A DNA stretch of 64,000 nucleotides from Streptosporangium amethystogenes (GCF_000721075.1 NZ_JOEQ01000017.1:101418-165417); one strand, 5' to 3'; counted from the stretch's first letter, positions 26,234-35,141 are shown. Translations and numbers: made by a program. The notes: generated by a model not told the origin, from the letters alone.

Positions 26234-26965
26234 ATGTATGTCCTTGAGGCCGGTGACGCACACGCTCCTTCCATTCTGTTGCTGCACGGTGGTGGCGTCG
26301 CGGGGTGGATGTGGCGTCCGACGCTGGAGCGGCTCGCCACGACGGCCCGAGTGATCATTCCCGACCTTCCCGGCCACGGCCGCAGTGCGGACGAGGCGTA
26401 TCGATCGCACGAGGAGACCGCTCAGGCTGTGGCGGGAGTCCTGGAGGAACGCGCACCGCACGGCGCGATGGTCGCGGGGTTCTCGTTGGGTGCGCAGCTC
26501 ACGATCCTCCTCGCCGCGACACGGCCCGATCTTGTCACCAATGCCGTCGTCGTGAGTGCGCAGGCCAAGCCTCTTCGGTTCCCACGGGCGACCCTTGGGC
26601 TCCTCTCCGCGACCGCACCGCTCGCCCGGCAACGGTGGTTCGCGAAGCTCCAGGCGAAGGAACTGTTCATCCCGGACGAACTGCTGAGCGACTACCTTCG
26701 CGACAGCGCTCGCGTGAGTCGTGAGACTCTTCTCGCCGGCGTCGGCGAGAACATCCGCTTCACCCTTCCCGCCGGCTGGGCCGACTTCAAGAACCCGGCA
26801 CTGGTGATGGTGGGGAAGAAAGAGCGGAAGCTGATGCGTGATTCCGCACGCATCATCCACGATTTCCTCCCGGGCAGCCAGATGACCTCCGTACCGGAAT
26901 GCGGCCATGGCATCCCTCTGCAGCGCCCGGACCTGTTCGCCCGGATCCTGGCCGACAGGGTGTGA
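26234..26965 (+). CDS. Alpha/beta-fold hydrolase
   Basis: A 243-residue serine hydrolase with LLLHGGGVAGWMW (oxyanion region), the nucleophile elbow AGFSLGAQ with S84, and a C-terminal ECGHGIPLQ histidine. It resembles small carboxylesterases or lactonases. The ATG at 26234 follows GGGAGG at nine bases; ATG 26225 is also in frame but too close to that site. It lies between the two DUF4240 copies, so it was either carried with the duplication or inserted into it. Confidence 0.85.
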   Translation: MYVLEAGDAHAPSILLLHGGGVAGWMWRPTLERLATTARVIIPDLPGHGRSADEAYRSHEETAQAVAGVLEERAPHGAMVAGFSLGAQLTILLAATRPDLVTNAVVVSAQAKPLRFPRATLGLLSATAPLARQRWFAKLQAKELFIPDELLSDYLRDSARVSRETLLAGVGENIRFTLPAGWADFKNPALVMVGKKERKLMRDSARIIHDFLPGSQMTSVPECGHGIPLQRPDLFARILADRV

Positions 26966-27193
26966 GCAGCCTGGTAGGGACGGTTCCAGGCGTCAGGGTG
27001 TCGGATACTGCCGCCGACGCGGCCAAGCCAGGTCTCGTACGGGGTTCGGATCAGGGGATTCACCGGTTGGCACCCGACGTCCCGAGCCTTCACGCCCCCG
27101 CGGGGCTCCCGGCCACACCTGCTGAGGATGGCCGCCCATTCACTGGGGGGTGCCTCTCCCAGTGTGTGAGGAGAGACGGTGACCGGCACGGGA

Positions 27194-27302
27194 GCTGACT
27201 GTCAGCGCCTTCTGGTTAGGTGAGCAGCACAGATCGCAGGGTTGGTCACGAGAGGGGCGACGAGCATATGAAGAACGAGGAAGGTTTCTGGGACTTGGTG
27301 GA
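27194..27302 (+). repeat. Downstream copy of the duplicated DUF4240 promoter segment
   Basis: Partner of 25938-26044. It carries the intact copy's upstream sequence and first codons (KNEEGFWDLVE). The conservation outside the coding part suggests that a promoter or leader was duplicated along with the gene. Confidence 0.8.
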
Positions 27303-27783
27303 GGCGGCCTGGGCACCGCTGGGGGTGGAGGTCAATCAGGCACGACAGGCACTGACACATCGGACGCCCGCCCCCGGCGAGGACCCGCATGGCGAGCCGC
27401 CGTCTGCCGTGGTCGAGGCCGCGCTGAAGGAGTTCCTGAGCAACCTCGGTTCCCTCAGCGAGGGGTTGCCGGCGGACGAGCTGACGGATCTCGATCGGGT
27501 GGTCGAGGCCAAGCTCCATGACCTCGACCGCGCGGACGTCCACGCGGTCACCGGCGGTTCCGACGACGGTTTCCTCTACGCGCGCGGCTTCATCGTCGCG
27601 CTGGGCCGCGACTTCTACACCGCGGTGGCCGAAGACCCGAAGAAGGCGGTGCCGGACGCCGAGTGTGGACGGATGGGTTACTTCTTCGCCCACCTGCACC
27701 GCGAGCGTCACGGAGCCTTCCCGGACACCGGATCGAAAATCTCCCGCGAGTCGTTTTCGAACCCGGTCGGCTGGTCCGGCTGA
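27268..27783 (+). CDS. DUF4240-family protein
   Basis: A 171-residue cytoplasmic protein. It shows the DUF4240 opening EGFWDLVEAAW, a helical middle (LPADELTDLDRVVEAKLHDL) and the family centre GGSDDGFLYARGFIVALGRDFY followed by AVAEDPKKA. DUF4240 proteins are widespread in actinomycetes. They resemble WGR/SMI1-type accessory proteins, but no activity is established. The ATG at 27268 is supported by GAGAGGGG upstream. A truncated duplicate lies 1.25 kb before it. Confidence 0.78.
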   Translation: MKNEEGFWDLVEAAWAPLGVEVNQARQALTHRTPAPGEDPHGEPPSAVVEAALKEFLSNLGSLSEGLPADELTDLDRVVEAKLHDLDRADVHAVTGGSDDGFLYARGFIVALGRDFYTAVAEDPKKAVPDAECGRMGYFFAHLHRERHGAFPDTGSKISRESFSNPVGWSG

Positions 27784-27979
27784 CCCACCACCCGTGAGGC
27801 TCGTGTACGACATGGAGCCACGTTCCGAAAAACCGAGGACCGTGAGGGACACCAAGCGTTTTCCCAGCCGGCGTACGGTCATGTGCGTGCTACGGGGGAA
27901 GCTCGTCCTACGACGTCCGGAGAGTGTCACCGCATGTGGTGATCGCCGGTGAAACGGCGGGATCATCGGGCCGAGGAGC

Positions 27980-28010
27980 TTGACTCTCCAGTGACTGGAG
28001 GGTTGATGCT
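27980..28010 (+). promoter_or_regulatory. MerR-type promoter with 19-bp spacer and central dyad
   Basis: -35 TTGACT (27980-27985), -10 GATGCT (28005-28010) and a 19-bp spacer. The spacer holds the dyad CTCCAG-TGA-CTGGAG (27986-28000). This is the classical over-long, dyad-spanned promoter that MerR proteins activate by DNA distortion. The predicted transcription start falls at or beside the GTG of the regulator (28017), implying a leaderless autoregulated mRNA. Confidence 0.8.
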
Positions 28011-28016
28011 GTTGCG

Positions 28017-28934
28017 GTGAACGACCGCGACCAACTGCTCACCATCGGACAGCTCGCGGACCGCACGGGCCTGTCGGTGCGTACGATCCGCTTCTGGTCC
28101 GACATCGACGTCATCCCGCCGACGCGCCGGTCGACGGGCGGCTTCCGCCTGTACGACATGGAGGCGGTGGCCCGGCTTGACCTGGTGCGAACGCTACGCG
28201 AACTGGGGCTGGACCTCGACACCGTCCAGAAGGTCCTCACCAGGCAGTGCACGGTGGCCGATGTCGCGCGGGCACATGTGCGGGCGCTGGACACCCAGAT
28301 CCGCTCCCTCCATCTGCGCCGGGCAGTGCTGCGGTCGATCGCCCAACAGGAGAGCACGACCGAGGAGATGATGCTCATGCACAAGTTCATCCGCCTGTCC
28401 GCTCAGGAACGGCAGCGAATGATCGACGACTTCGTCGACCGTACGTTCGACGGCATCGACCCGCAGGCACCGGGGGCCCACATCGCGGCCTCGATGCGCC
28501 AGATCCCGGCGGAACTGCCGGACGAACCCACCCCGGAACAGGCGGAGGCCTGGCTGGAGCTCGCCGAACTCGTGGGTGACGCCGGCTTTCAGAAACGGGT
28601 ACGCCAGATGGCGGTGGCCGGCACCACAACTGGCGACGATTCCGGGCCGCAGCCGTACGACCCCGCGCTTGTCCTCGAACACGCCGGGAGAGCGGTGGCG
28701 GCCGACATCAGCCCCGAGTCGGCCGAGGGGAGGGCGATCCTGGATCGGATCGTGGATCCGGAGCTGCCCGCCGGAGACCGTGCCCGGGTGGCCGAGGCGG
28801 TGGAGACGTTCACCGACCGCCGGGTGGAGCGGTACTGGCAGCTTGTGGGCGTGCTCAACGGCAGACCGCCGTTCCCGCCCAGAGTCCCTGACTTCGAGTG
28901 GTTCATCGCCGCGCTGCGCGTATCCGCGACCTGA
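28017..28934 (+). CDS. MerR-family transcriptional regulator
   Basis: A 305-residue regulator. The N-terminal winged helix is typical: LLTIGQLADRTGLSVRTIRFWSD with FRLYDMEAVARL. The coiled-coil region follows (LDTVQKVLTRQCTVADVARAH). A long C-terminal domain of about 190 residues contains MLMHKFIRLSAQERQRMIDDFVDRTF, a form seen in actinomycete MerR proteins of unknown ligand. The GTG start lies just after its own MerR-type promoter and needs no ribosome site if leaderless. A hairpin terminator follows the stop. Confidence 0.88.
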   Translation: MNDRDQLLTIGQLADRTGLSVRTIRFWSDIDVIPPTRRSTGGFRLYDMEAVARLDLVRTLRELGLDLDTVQKVLTRQCTVADVARAHVRALDTQIRSLHLRRAVLRSIAQQESTTEEMMLMHKFIRLSAQERQRMIDDFVDRTFDGIDPQAPGAHIAASMRQIPAELPDEPTPEQAEAWLELAELVGDAGFQKRVRQMAVAGTTTGDDSGPQPYDPALVLEHAGRAVAADISPESAEGRAILDRIVDPELPAGDRARVAEAVETFTDRRVERYWQLVGVLNGRPPFPPRVPDFEWFIAALRVSAT

Positions 28935-28944
28935 CCCGGGCCTC

Positions 28945-28967
28945 AGCCCTCCCCCAGTGGGAGGGCT
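28945..28967 (+). terminator. Hairpin terminator after the MerR gene
   Basis: AGCCCTCCC, a five-base loop, then GGGAGGGCT: a perfect 9-bp GC-rich stem starting 11 bases past the stop codon. A U-tract is absent, as is usual in GC-rich actinomycetes. Confidence 0.7.
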
Positions 28968-29190
28968 CAGCTTCCCCCGACGAGCGGTCGGCGTCGGGTC
29001 GGTTCGCCCTATGGCCCGCTGTCTGGGGGACCATGCCTACTCACCCACCGCGACACCCCACGAACGCGCAATCCAGCAGACCAGTACATTCGCTGACGGA
29101 GTCCCGGCGGGGAAGCTGTCCCTGGTCTTCTTCCGGTCCGCAGCGGACAATCCACCCGAGAGAATTCTTCTACCTCGTGGAGGATCGAGC

Positions 29191-29676
29191 ATGGCCGCGA
29201 TCAAATGTGGTCTGCCGGCCATCGGCGCACTCGTCATGCTGGCGGCGGGATGCTCGGCGAGCGGTCCGGCGCCCAGAGCCGAAGGCGCCCGGCCGCCGGT
29301 CGGCGGGTGCGTTTCCCCCGTCACCCGGGACGCGCTGCCCACCTGGGCGAGGACAGGGTTCAGCGATGACGGCTCGGGCGTGCCCCACGTGTTCGGCGAG
29401 CACGGCGACATCATCGCTGTGCTGTTCAGCCATCCGCTGGTGGCCTCCACCGATCCCGAGGTCACGAACAAGATTCTCTGGGTCTCGCGGCTGCCGCAGC
29501 AGCCGATGCGGCCGCTGACCATCAAGGCGATGCTGGACGGGACGACGACGTCGGTGGTCCGCGAGATCGGCGGAGGCCCTGGGCCTTCGTCGGTCAACCT
29601 GCCCAAGGCGGGGTGCTGGCGTCTGACGTTGAACTGGTCCGGACACAGCGACGCCATCACGCTCAGCTTCACCTGA
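29191..29676 (+). CDS. Secreted lipoprotein, function unknown
   Basis: A 161-residue protein with a good GGAGG ribosome site. The signal peptide ends in the lipobox LAAGC, so the protein is lipid-anchored on the outer face of the membrane. The mature part has two further cysteines (GGCVSP and KAGCWRL) and a beta-rich pattern ending LTLNWSGHSDAITLSFT. It resembles small actinomycete lipoproteins of unknown role. It is flanked by terminators on both sides and is thus a single-gene unit. Confidence 0.78.
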   Translation: MAAIKCGLPAIGALVMLAAGCSASGPAPRAEGARPPVGGCVSPVTRDALPTWARTGFSDDGSGVPHVFGEHGDIIAVLFSHPLVASTDPEVTNKILWVSRLPQQPMRPLTIKAMLDGTTTSVVREIGGGPGPSSVNLPKAGCWRLTLNWSGHSDAITLSFT

Positions 29677-29761
29677 CCGGCGAAGGGCGGCGACTTCCCG
29701 CCCGAGTGAAGGGTCATCTCGCGTTCGAGCCGGTCAGGGGCTCGGCAGCGGGGGCGTCGGT

Positions 29762-29795
29762 TCGGGGTGTCGGTCGTGCTCGCCCGACACCCCGA
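29762..29795 (+). terminator. Hairpin terminator between lipoprotein and TetR genes
   Basis: TCGGGGTGTCGG (29762-29773) pairs with CCGACACCCCGA (29784-29795): a perfect 12-bp stem with a ten-base loop, 85 bases after the lipoprotein stop. Confidence 0.75.
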
Positions 29796-29814
29796 CGGTG
29801 TGCTATCAATTAAA

Positions 29815-29838
29815 TGACCAGATAAACCCATACGGTCA
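29815..29838. promoter_or_regulatory. TGACC-N14-GGTCA operator upstream of TetR gene
   Basis: An inverted repeat TGACC (29815-29819) and GGTCA (29834-29838), embedded in an AT-rich stretch directly before the TetR ATG at 29851. The spacing and position fit an autoregulatory TetR site controlling the regulator-dikinase operon. Confidence 0.55.
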
Positions 29839-29850
29839 AATTTTTGGGAA

Positions 29851-30612
29851 ATGGCGGGGGTCGTGGAGTCACGGACCAGAAGAGTGGGACGGCCACCGCA
29901 GGACGCCTCGCAGCGGCTCGCGCGAGCGCACCACATCCTGGACATCGCCGGCGACCTCATCCTGCGCTGGGGGTACGACAAGACCACCGTCGAGGACATC
30001 GCCCGGCGGGCCGGGGTCGCCAAGGGCACGATCTACCTGCACTGGAAGACGCGCGAGGAGCTGTTCGCCGCGTTGCTGCGCCGCGAGCGGGTCGAGATGA
30101 TCATCGAGGTGCGCAGGCGGATCCGGGAAGGCCCCGCCACCCTCCGGGAGCTGCTTCGGCTGCTCGCCTCCGAGACCCTGAGCAGGCCCCTGATCCGGGC
30201 GAGTGTCCTGGGCGACTCGGAGGTGCTGGGCAGGCTCACCCGCCAGAAGCGGGACCGTACGGCGGGCGCCGAGCTGGACGCCGGCTTCCGGGGCTACTTC
30301 GACACACTGCTGGAACACGGCGCCCTGCGGAGCGACCTGTCGTCCGCCGAGCACGTGACCACGCTCGCCTCCGTCCTGTACGGGTTCCTGAGCGTCTCGC
30401 CGATGATGCCTGCCGGGTACCGGCCGGCCGACGAGCGCCTGGCGGAGCTGATCGCCGACACCGTCGGCAGGGCGCTGGAGCCCGGCGGCCCGACCCCGGC
30501 CGCCGACGCCCGCGCGGTGGCACGGGCCACCCTGGAGTACGTCGATGCCGTCGTGGAGGCCGCGCGGCGGAAACTGCGCGTCTCCCTTGGCTCTGAGGAG
30601 AGTACGCCTTGA
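29851..30612 (+). CDS. TetR/AcrR-family regulator of the dikinase operon
   Basis: A 253-residue TetR protein. Its HTH is RAHHILDIAGDLILRWG with VEDIARRAGVAKGTIYLHWKTREELF. The C-terminal ligand domain ends in a basic helix. Its stop overlaps the start of the dikinase gene (CTTGA), so the two are translationally coupled. The enzyme is probably expressed when this repressor binds an inducer, for instance an antibiotic. It is likely autoregulated through the upstream inverted repeat. Confidence 0.88.
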   Translation: MAGVVESRTRRVGRPPQDASQRLARAHHILDIAGDLILRWGYDKTTVEDIARRAGVAKGTIYLHWKTREELFAALLRRERVEMIIEVRRRIREGPATLRELLRLLASETLSRPLIRASVLGDSEVLGRLTRQKRDRTAGAELDAGFRGYFDTLLEHGALRSDLSSAEHVTTLASVLYGFLSVSPMMPAGYRPADERLAELIADTVGRALEPGGPTPAADARAVARATLEYVDAVVEAARRKLRVSLGSEESTP

Positions 30613-33140
30613 AGATCCTCCCCCTTGACGACGAAGCGGCCGACCTCGCCCTGGCGGGCGGCAAGGGGGCCTCGCTGGCCCGGCTGGTCCGCGCGGGCCT
30701 GCCGGTTCCCGGGGGCTTCCACGTCACCACCGACGCCTACCGCGACTTCGTCTCGCGCGACGGCCTGAACGACCAGATCATGGCGGCCGTCTCGGGCACG
30801 CCCCCCGAGGAGGCGTCCCGGCACATCGCGGCGCTGTTCGCCGCCCGCCAGATGCCCGCGGAGACCGCCGCCGAGATCCGCGCGGCCCACGCGAGGCTCG
30901 GCGCGGACGTGCCGGTCGCCGTGCGCTCGTCGGCCACCGCCGAGGATCTTCCCGACATGTCGTTCGCCGGTCAGCAGGACACCTACCTCAATGTCCGCGC
31001 CGACGCCCTGCTGGACGCGGTCGGTCGCTGCTGGGCCTCGCTGTGGACCGCGCGCGCCATCGCCTACCGGGCGGCGAACGGCGTACCGCACGACGGCGTG
31101 GCACTGGCCGTGGTGGTGCAGGAGCTGGTGGAGGCCGACGCGGCGGGCGTCCTGTTCACCGCGAACCCGGTCACCGGCGCACGCGACCAGGTCGTGATCA
31201 ACGCCTCCTGGGGACTGGGCGAGGCCGTCGTGGGCGGACAGGTGACGCCCGACACCGTGGTCATCGCCAAAACGGCCGGGGCCACCGGGGAGATCGTCGA
31301 GGAGCACGTCGGCGACAAGACCGTCATGACGGTCCGCACCCCCGGCGGCACGCGTGAGGAATCCGTGCCCGAGGAACTGCGCCGCCGCCGCGTGCTCGAC
31401 CGCGAGCAGGCCCTGCGGCTCGCCCGGCTCGCGACGGAGATCGAGAAGCTGTACGGGACGGCCATGGACGTGGAGTGGGCCAGGCGCGACGGGGCGTTCC
31501 TCGTCCTGCAGGCCCGCCCGATCACCCGGCTCAGGCAGCGGGTCGAGGAGTGGAACGACAGCCTGGCCGGCGACTACCTGTGGACCGGCGCCAACCTCGG
31601 CGAGGCCATCCCCGACGTGATGACGCCGTGTACCTGGTCGCTGGTGCAGATCTTCATCGGCGAGGCGATGTCGACGTCGAAGATGCCCGGTTTCAGCGTG
31701 GTCGGCAACATCGGCGGCCGCTTCTACATGAACCTGAGCCTCGCGTTCTCGGTGGCGCGGGCCATGGGCATGGGGAGCAGGCTCGGCGCGATCGAGCAGG
31801 TCTTCGGCAAACTGCCGCCCGGCCTGGAGGTGCCGCTGCTGCCGGCCTCGCGCTGGCAGATCGTCAAGGGCGTGCTGCCGCCCGCCTTCGCCCTGCTCAG
31901 GCGGGTGACGGTCAACACCAAAAGGATGCGCCCCTTCCTGGCCACGGCGCAGGAGCGCTGCACGGCGCTGCGCGAGCGGACCGCCGCCACCGCGACCACC
32001 GACGAGCTGGTCCGGCTCTGGGAGGCCGAGCTGCTGCCGTACTTCGTGGAGTCCTGCCAGGTCCTGGAGGCCGCCGGGCGCCAGGGCGGCAACGCCCTGG
32101 TCATGACCCGCGACCGGTTGCGCGAGCTGGTGGGTGAGCGTGACGCCGAGGCCATGCTCACCGGTGCCAACACCGACGGGGAACTGGCCAGTCTCCAAAC
32201 GATCATCGGCCTGGAGCGGCTCGCCGCCAAGGAGATCGACCGGGAGACGTTCGCCCGGGTATACGGGCACCGGGGCGCGCACGAGTTCGAGGTCTCGATC
32301 GCCCGTCCCGGCGAGGACCCGGGATGGATCGACGCGCAGCTCGCGGCCATGCCCGAAACCCGGGAGCACGCCGGCACGCTGCTCGACCGGCAGCGGGAGG
32401 CGCGCGAGGCGGCCTGGAAGCGCTTCGGAGAACGTCATCCCGGCAAGGTGGCGAAGACGCGAGAGCAGGTGGCGCGGTGGAACGCGATCGTCCGCGACCG
32501 GGAGACGGCCCGCTCGGAGGTGATGCGCGCCTTCTGGGCGCTGCGCGCCTTCGTCCTGCGGGCCGGAGAGCTCACCGGCCACGGTGACGACCTGTTCTTC
32601 CTGCGGATCGAGGAGATCCTCGCCGTGCTGCGCCGTGACGCGTCCCCCCTGGAGAAGGTGACGGTCCGGCGGGCGACGTACCAGCGGTACGCCGCGCTGC
32701 CCGCCTACCCCACGCTGATCGTCGGTCATTTCGATCCGGAGCGCTGGGCCGCCGACCCCGGCCGGCGCGGCGACATCTTCGACGCCCGCGGGGGCAGCGC
32801 CCCGGTGAGCGAGACGGTGACCGGCTTCCCCGGGGCGCCCGGCATCGTCGAGGGGATCGTCCGGGTCATCCCCGGTCCCGAGGACGGCGACCGGCTCGCC
32901 CCGGGCGAGATCCTCGTGACGACGCTGACCAACATCGGCTGGACACCGATGTTCCCCCGTGCCGCCGCGGTCGTGACCGACATGGGCGCACCCCTGTCGC
33001 ACGCCTCGATCGTCGCCCGCGAGCTCGGCATCCCGGCCGTGGTCGGCACCGGCAACGCGACCATGCGCCTGCGCGACGGCGACCGGATCCGGGTCGACGG
33101 CGAGCGTGGCACGGTCGAACTGCTGACACCGCATCCGTGA
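30609..33140 (+). CDS. PEP-synthase/rifampin-phosphotransferase-like dikinase
   Basis: An 843-residue three-part enzyme. The N-terminal ATP-binding domain begins LALAGGKGASLARLVRAGLPVPGGF and has VPVAVRSSATAEDLPDMSFAGQQD. A large central helical region follows. The C-terminal swivelling phosphohistidine domain has H798 in APLSHASIVAREL. There is no C-terminal PEP-binding barrel, so it is not a true PEP synthase. The order ATP domain - substrate domain - His domain and the length match rifampin phosphotransferase (Rph), which inactivates rifamycins. The substrate here is unproven. The TTG start overlaps the TetR stop. Confidence 0.82.
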   Translation: MKILPLDDEAADLALAGGKGASLARLVRAGLPVPGGFHVTTDAYRDFVSRDGLNDQIMAAVSGTPPEEASRHIAALFAARQMPAETAAEIRAAHARLGADVPVAVRSSATAEDLPDMSFAGQQDTYLNVRADALLDAVGRCWASLWTARAIAYRAANGVPHDGVALAVVVQELVEADAAGVLFTANPVTGARDQVVINASWGLGEAVVGGQVTPDTVVIAKTAGATGEIVEEHVGDKTVMTVRTPGGTREESVPEELRRRRVLDREQALRLARLATEIEKLYGTAMDVEWARRDGAFLVLQARPITRLRQRVEEWNDSLAGDYLWTGANLGEAIPDVMTPCTWSLVQIFIGEAMSTSKMPGFSVVGNIGGRFYMNLSLAFSVARAMGMGSRLGAIEQVFGKLPPGLEVPLLPASRWQIVKGVLPPAFALLRRVTVNTKRMRPFLATAQERCTALRERTAATATTDELVRLWEAELLPYFVESCQVLEAAGRQGGNALVMTRDRLRELVGERDAEAMLTGANTDGELASLQTIIGLERLAAKEIDRETFARVYGHRGAHEFEVSIARPGEDPGWIDAQLAAMPETREHAGTLLDRQREAREAAWKRFGERHPGKVAKTREQVARWNAIVRDRETARSEVMRAFWALRAFVLRAGELTGHGDDLFFLRIEEILAVLRRDASPLEKVTVRRATYQRYAALPAYPTLIVGHFDPERWAADPGRRGDIFDARGGSAPVSETVTGFPGAPGIVEGIVRVIPGPEDGDRLAPGEILVTTLTNIGWTPMFPRAAAVVTDMGAPLSHASIVARELGIPAVVGTGNATMRLRDGDRIRVDGERGTVELLTPHP

Positions 33141-33415
33141 TCTCCGGAGTCACCGGCGACGCCTGGGAGGGGTGGGCCATGGTGGTCGCGCGGAGGCCGG
33201 GGGCGTACGTATGCGGGATCGACGCGGCGATGGACGTGATCGGCGGCAAGTGGAAGGTGCTGATCCTCTGGGCGCTCGACGAACGGGCGTGCCGCTTCGG
33301 TGAGCTGCGCAGGCTGGTGCCGGGGGTGACCGAGAAGGTGCTCGCCTCCCATCTGCGAGAGAACGCCGGCGGCCGACCGTCCTTGCGATCTCGTCCGAGG
33401 CGGTTGGCCCGCTGA
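33137..33415 (+). pseudogene. Truncated HxlR-family regulator
   Basis: It begins in overlap with the dikinase stop. It encodes the HxlR core CGIDAAMDVIGGKWKVLILWALDE, then CRFGELRRLVPGVTEKVLASHLRE. At about residue 75, where the recognition-wing sequence should follow, the frame becomes arginine-rich and ends. The wing and dimerisation helix are missing, so a working regulator is unlikely. It is probably a deletion remnant. Confidence 0.75.
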
Positions 33416-33531
33416 CCCCTCTTCTCCGGGATGACACCGTGGACGCCGCTGGTTCCGGCGCGAAAAGCGAGGAAGGGCTACAACCATTCGCCCGGTGAGT
33501 CGCGTTGGGAACGGGCGAGAGGAGATCCACT

Positions 33532-34050
33532 TTGACCCATCACGATGGCTTTCGCGAGTTCGTGCTCGCCCGCCAGCAGGCGCTGATGCGGACCGCCTAC
33601 CTGCTCACGGGAGACACCCACCTCGCCGAGGATCTACTGCAGAGCGTCCTGATCAAGGTCGCGGGGCATTGGCCCAAGTTCTCCAAGGGCGGCAATCCGG
33701 AGGCGTACACGCGCAAGGCACTGGTCAACCAGTACATCTCCTGGTGGCGTCGGCCGCGTCTTGAGTCACCGAGTGCCGACCCACCGGAACGCGGCGTCTC
33801 CTACGACGAGGCCGCACTCGACCGGATCGTGCTGCGCCAGGCACTGGCCAGGCTGACGCCCAAGCAGCGTGCCGTGATCGTGCTGCGCTTCTGGGAGGAC
33901 CTCACCGAGCCGCAGACGGCCGAGGTGCTCGGCTGCTCGGTGGGCACCGTCAAGAGCCAGGCCTATCACGCGCTGACCCGCCTGCGCACACTCGCACCCG
34001 AACTGACGTACCTGCTGTCCGATTCCGAGATCAGGGAGGTGGCCCAATGA
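33532..34050 (+). CDS. SigE-family ECF RNA polymerase sigma factor
   Basis: A 172-residue sigma factor of the actinomycete SigE type. Region 2 reads RTAYLLTGDTHLAEDLLQSVLIKVAGHW, and region 4 reads LTPKQRAVIVLRFWEDLTEPQTAEVLGCSVGTVKSQAYHAL. The TTG at 33532, with GAGAGGAG upstream, is preferred to GTG 33505. The ATG of the next gene overlaps its stop (ATGA). That gene encodes a membrane-anchored beta-propeller protein that is probably its regulatory partner. Confidence 0.88.
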   Translation: MTHHDGFREFVLARQQALMRTAYLLTGDTHLAEDLLQSVLIKVAGHWPKFSKGGNPEAYTRKALVNQYISWWRRPRLESPSADPPERGVSYDEAALDRIVLRQALARLTPKQRAVIVLRFWEDLTEPQTAEVLGCSVGTVKSQAYHALTRLRTLAPELTYLLSDSEIREVAQ

Positions 34051-35141
34051 GGAGGCTGCGTGAGGCACTGGACGGTATCGCCAACGAGGTTCCCCTGGTG
34101 GACCTGGCCGATCTGGTCGTCGCCGGCCACCGGCGCAGGCGGCGCACCACCCTGACACTGACCGCCGTCGCGGCGGTCGCGGTGCTCGGCGCGGCGACAG
34201 CGGCTGCGGCTGTGGCGCTGCCGGGGTCGCGTGGCGACTACACGGCGACACCGCAGAACGTGGACGCGGTGCCCGATCTGCCCGACGGCAGGGTAGGGGC
34301 GATCAGCCATGCGTACCAGACGCAGTGCAAGGTCGACGCGGAGCGGCGGCTACCACCCGACTGCGGCGCCATCGAGTGGCGGGTGGTCACCCGCACCGGC
34401 ACGACCTACCGGGTGCCGCAGGCGCTCGTCAGGAACACCAAGGATCGCCCCGCCCCCGTCGCGATCAGCCGGGACGGGCGCATGTTCGCCTACTACAGCC
34501 GTCAGGCCCAGGCGCACGTGGTCCGCGATCTGGTGAGCGGCTCCGAGACGACCTCCTCCGTCACGGTGAAGGAGGAGCGGATCGGGTTGGGGTCCATGCT
34601 CACGCTCTCCGACGACGGCCGCTATCTGATCTTCGACCCGAGGGAGGGGAGCAAGGACCCCGGGCTGCTGATCGACGTGCGGACCGGCAGGACGGTGTCG
34701 GTGCCCGGTAAGTTCGAGGCGGTCAGCATCAAGGACGGCGTCGCCTCCCTGGTCCGGTACGTCAAGACCGACCTGTGGCTGATGCCCGTCACCGGTGGAG
34801 GCACGCCGGTGCGCTTCGACGGCGTGTTCATCATGTTCAGCGAACTCTCCCCAGACGGCCGCACGGTGGCCGCCGTCGAGTGGCAGAGACTCGAGAGTCA
34901 CACGCTCACCCTGCTCGACGCCAAGACCGGGCGGCTCCTGCGGAAGGTCGCCATCCGCGGCCTGCCGAAGGACGGTGGCCTCTCCGGCACCGCTCTCTGG
35001 CGGAGTGGCTCCGAGGTCACGATCGTCTACTCGAACAAGTCCCCGGAGACCTACGCGGTCGACATCAACACCGGACAGGCCCGGCGACTGGCCCGCTACC
35101 CCGGCAACATCGCGCACCTGACCCTGCCTGGAATCACATAA
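34047..35141 (+). CDS. Membrane-anchored TolB/beta-propeller-like protein, partner of the sigma factor
   Basis: A 364-residue protein. A short cytosolic segment (VDLADLVVAGHRRRRR) precedes one membrane helix at about 35-60. The extracytoplasmic domain shows repeated propeller-blade patterns (VAISRDGRMFAYYS, LTLSDDGRYLIFDP, SELSPDGRTVAAVE). The architecture and the four-base overlap with a SigE-family sigma gene suggest an anti-sigma-like sensor or a sigma-regulated surface protein. The short cytosolic part lacks an obvious zinc anti-sigma motif. Confidence 0.8.
   Translation: MRRLREALDGIANEVPLVDLADLVVAGHRRRRRTTLTLTAVAAVAVLGAATAAAAVALPGSRGDYTATPQNVDAVPDLPDGRVGAISHAYQTQCKVDAERRLPPDCGAIEWRVVTRTGTTYRVPQALVRNTKDRPAPVAISRDGRMFAYYSRQAQAHVVRDLVSGSETTSSVTVKEERIGLGSMLTLSDDGRYLIFDPREGSKDPGLLIDVRTGRTVSVPGKFEAVSIKDGVASLVRYVKTDLWLMPVTGGGTPVRFDGVFIMFSELSPDGRTVAAVEWQRLESHTLTLLDAKTGRLLRKVAIRGLPKDGGLSGTALWRSGSEVTIVYSNKSPETYAVDINTGQARRLARYPGNIAHLTLPGIT

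Noticed and set aside
30294..33134. A 946-residue minus-strand frame
   Set aside because: Antisense of the TetR and dikinase genes. Its composition is His/Arg/Gly-rich with no domain motif.
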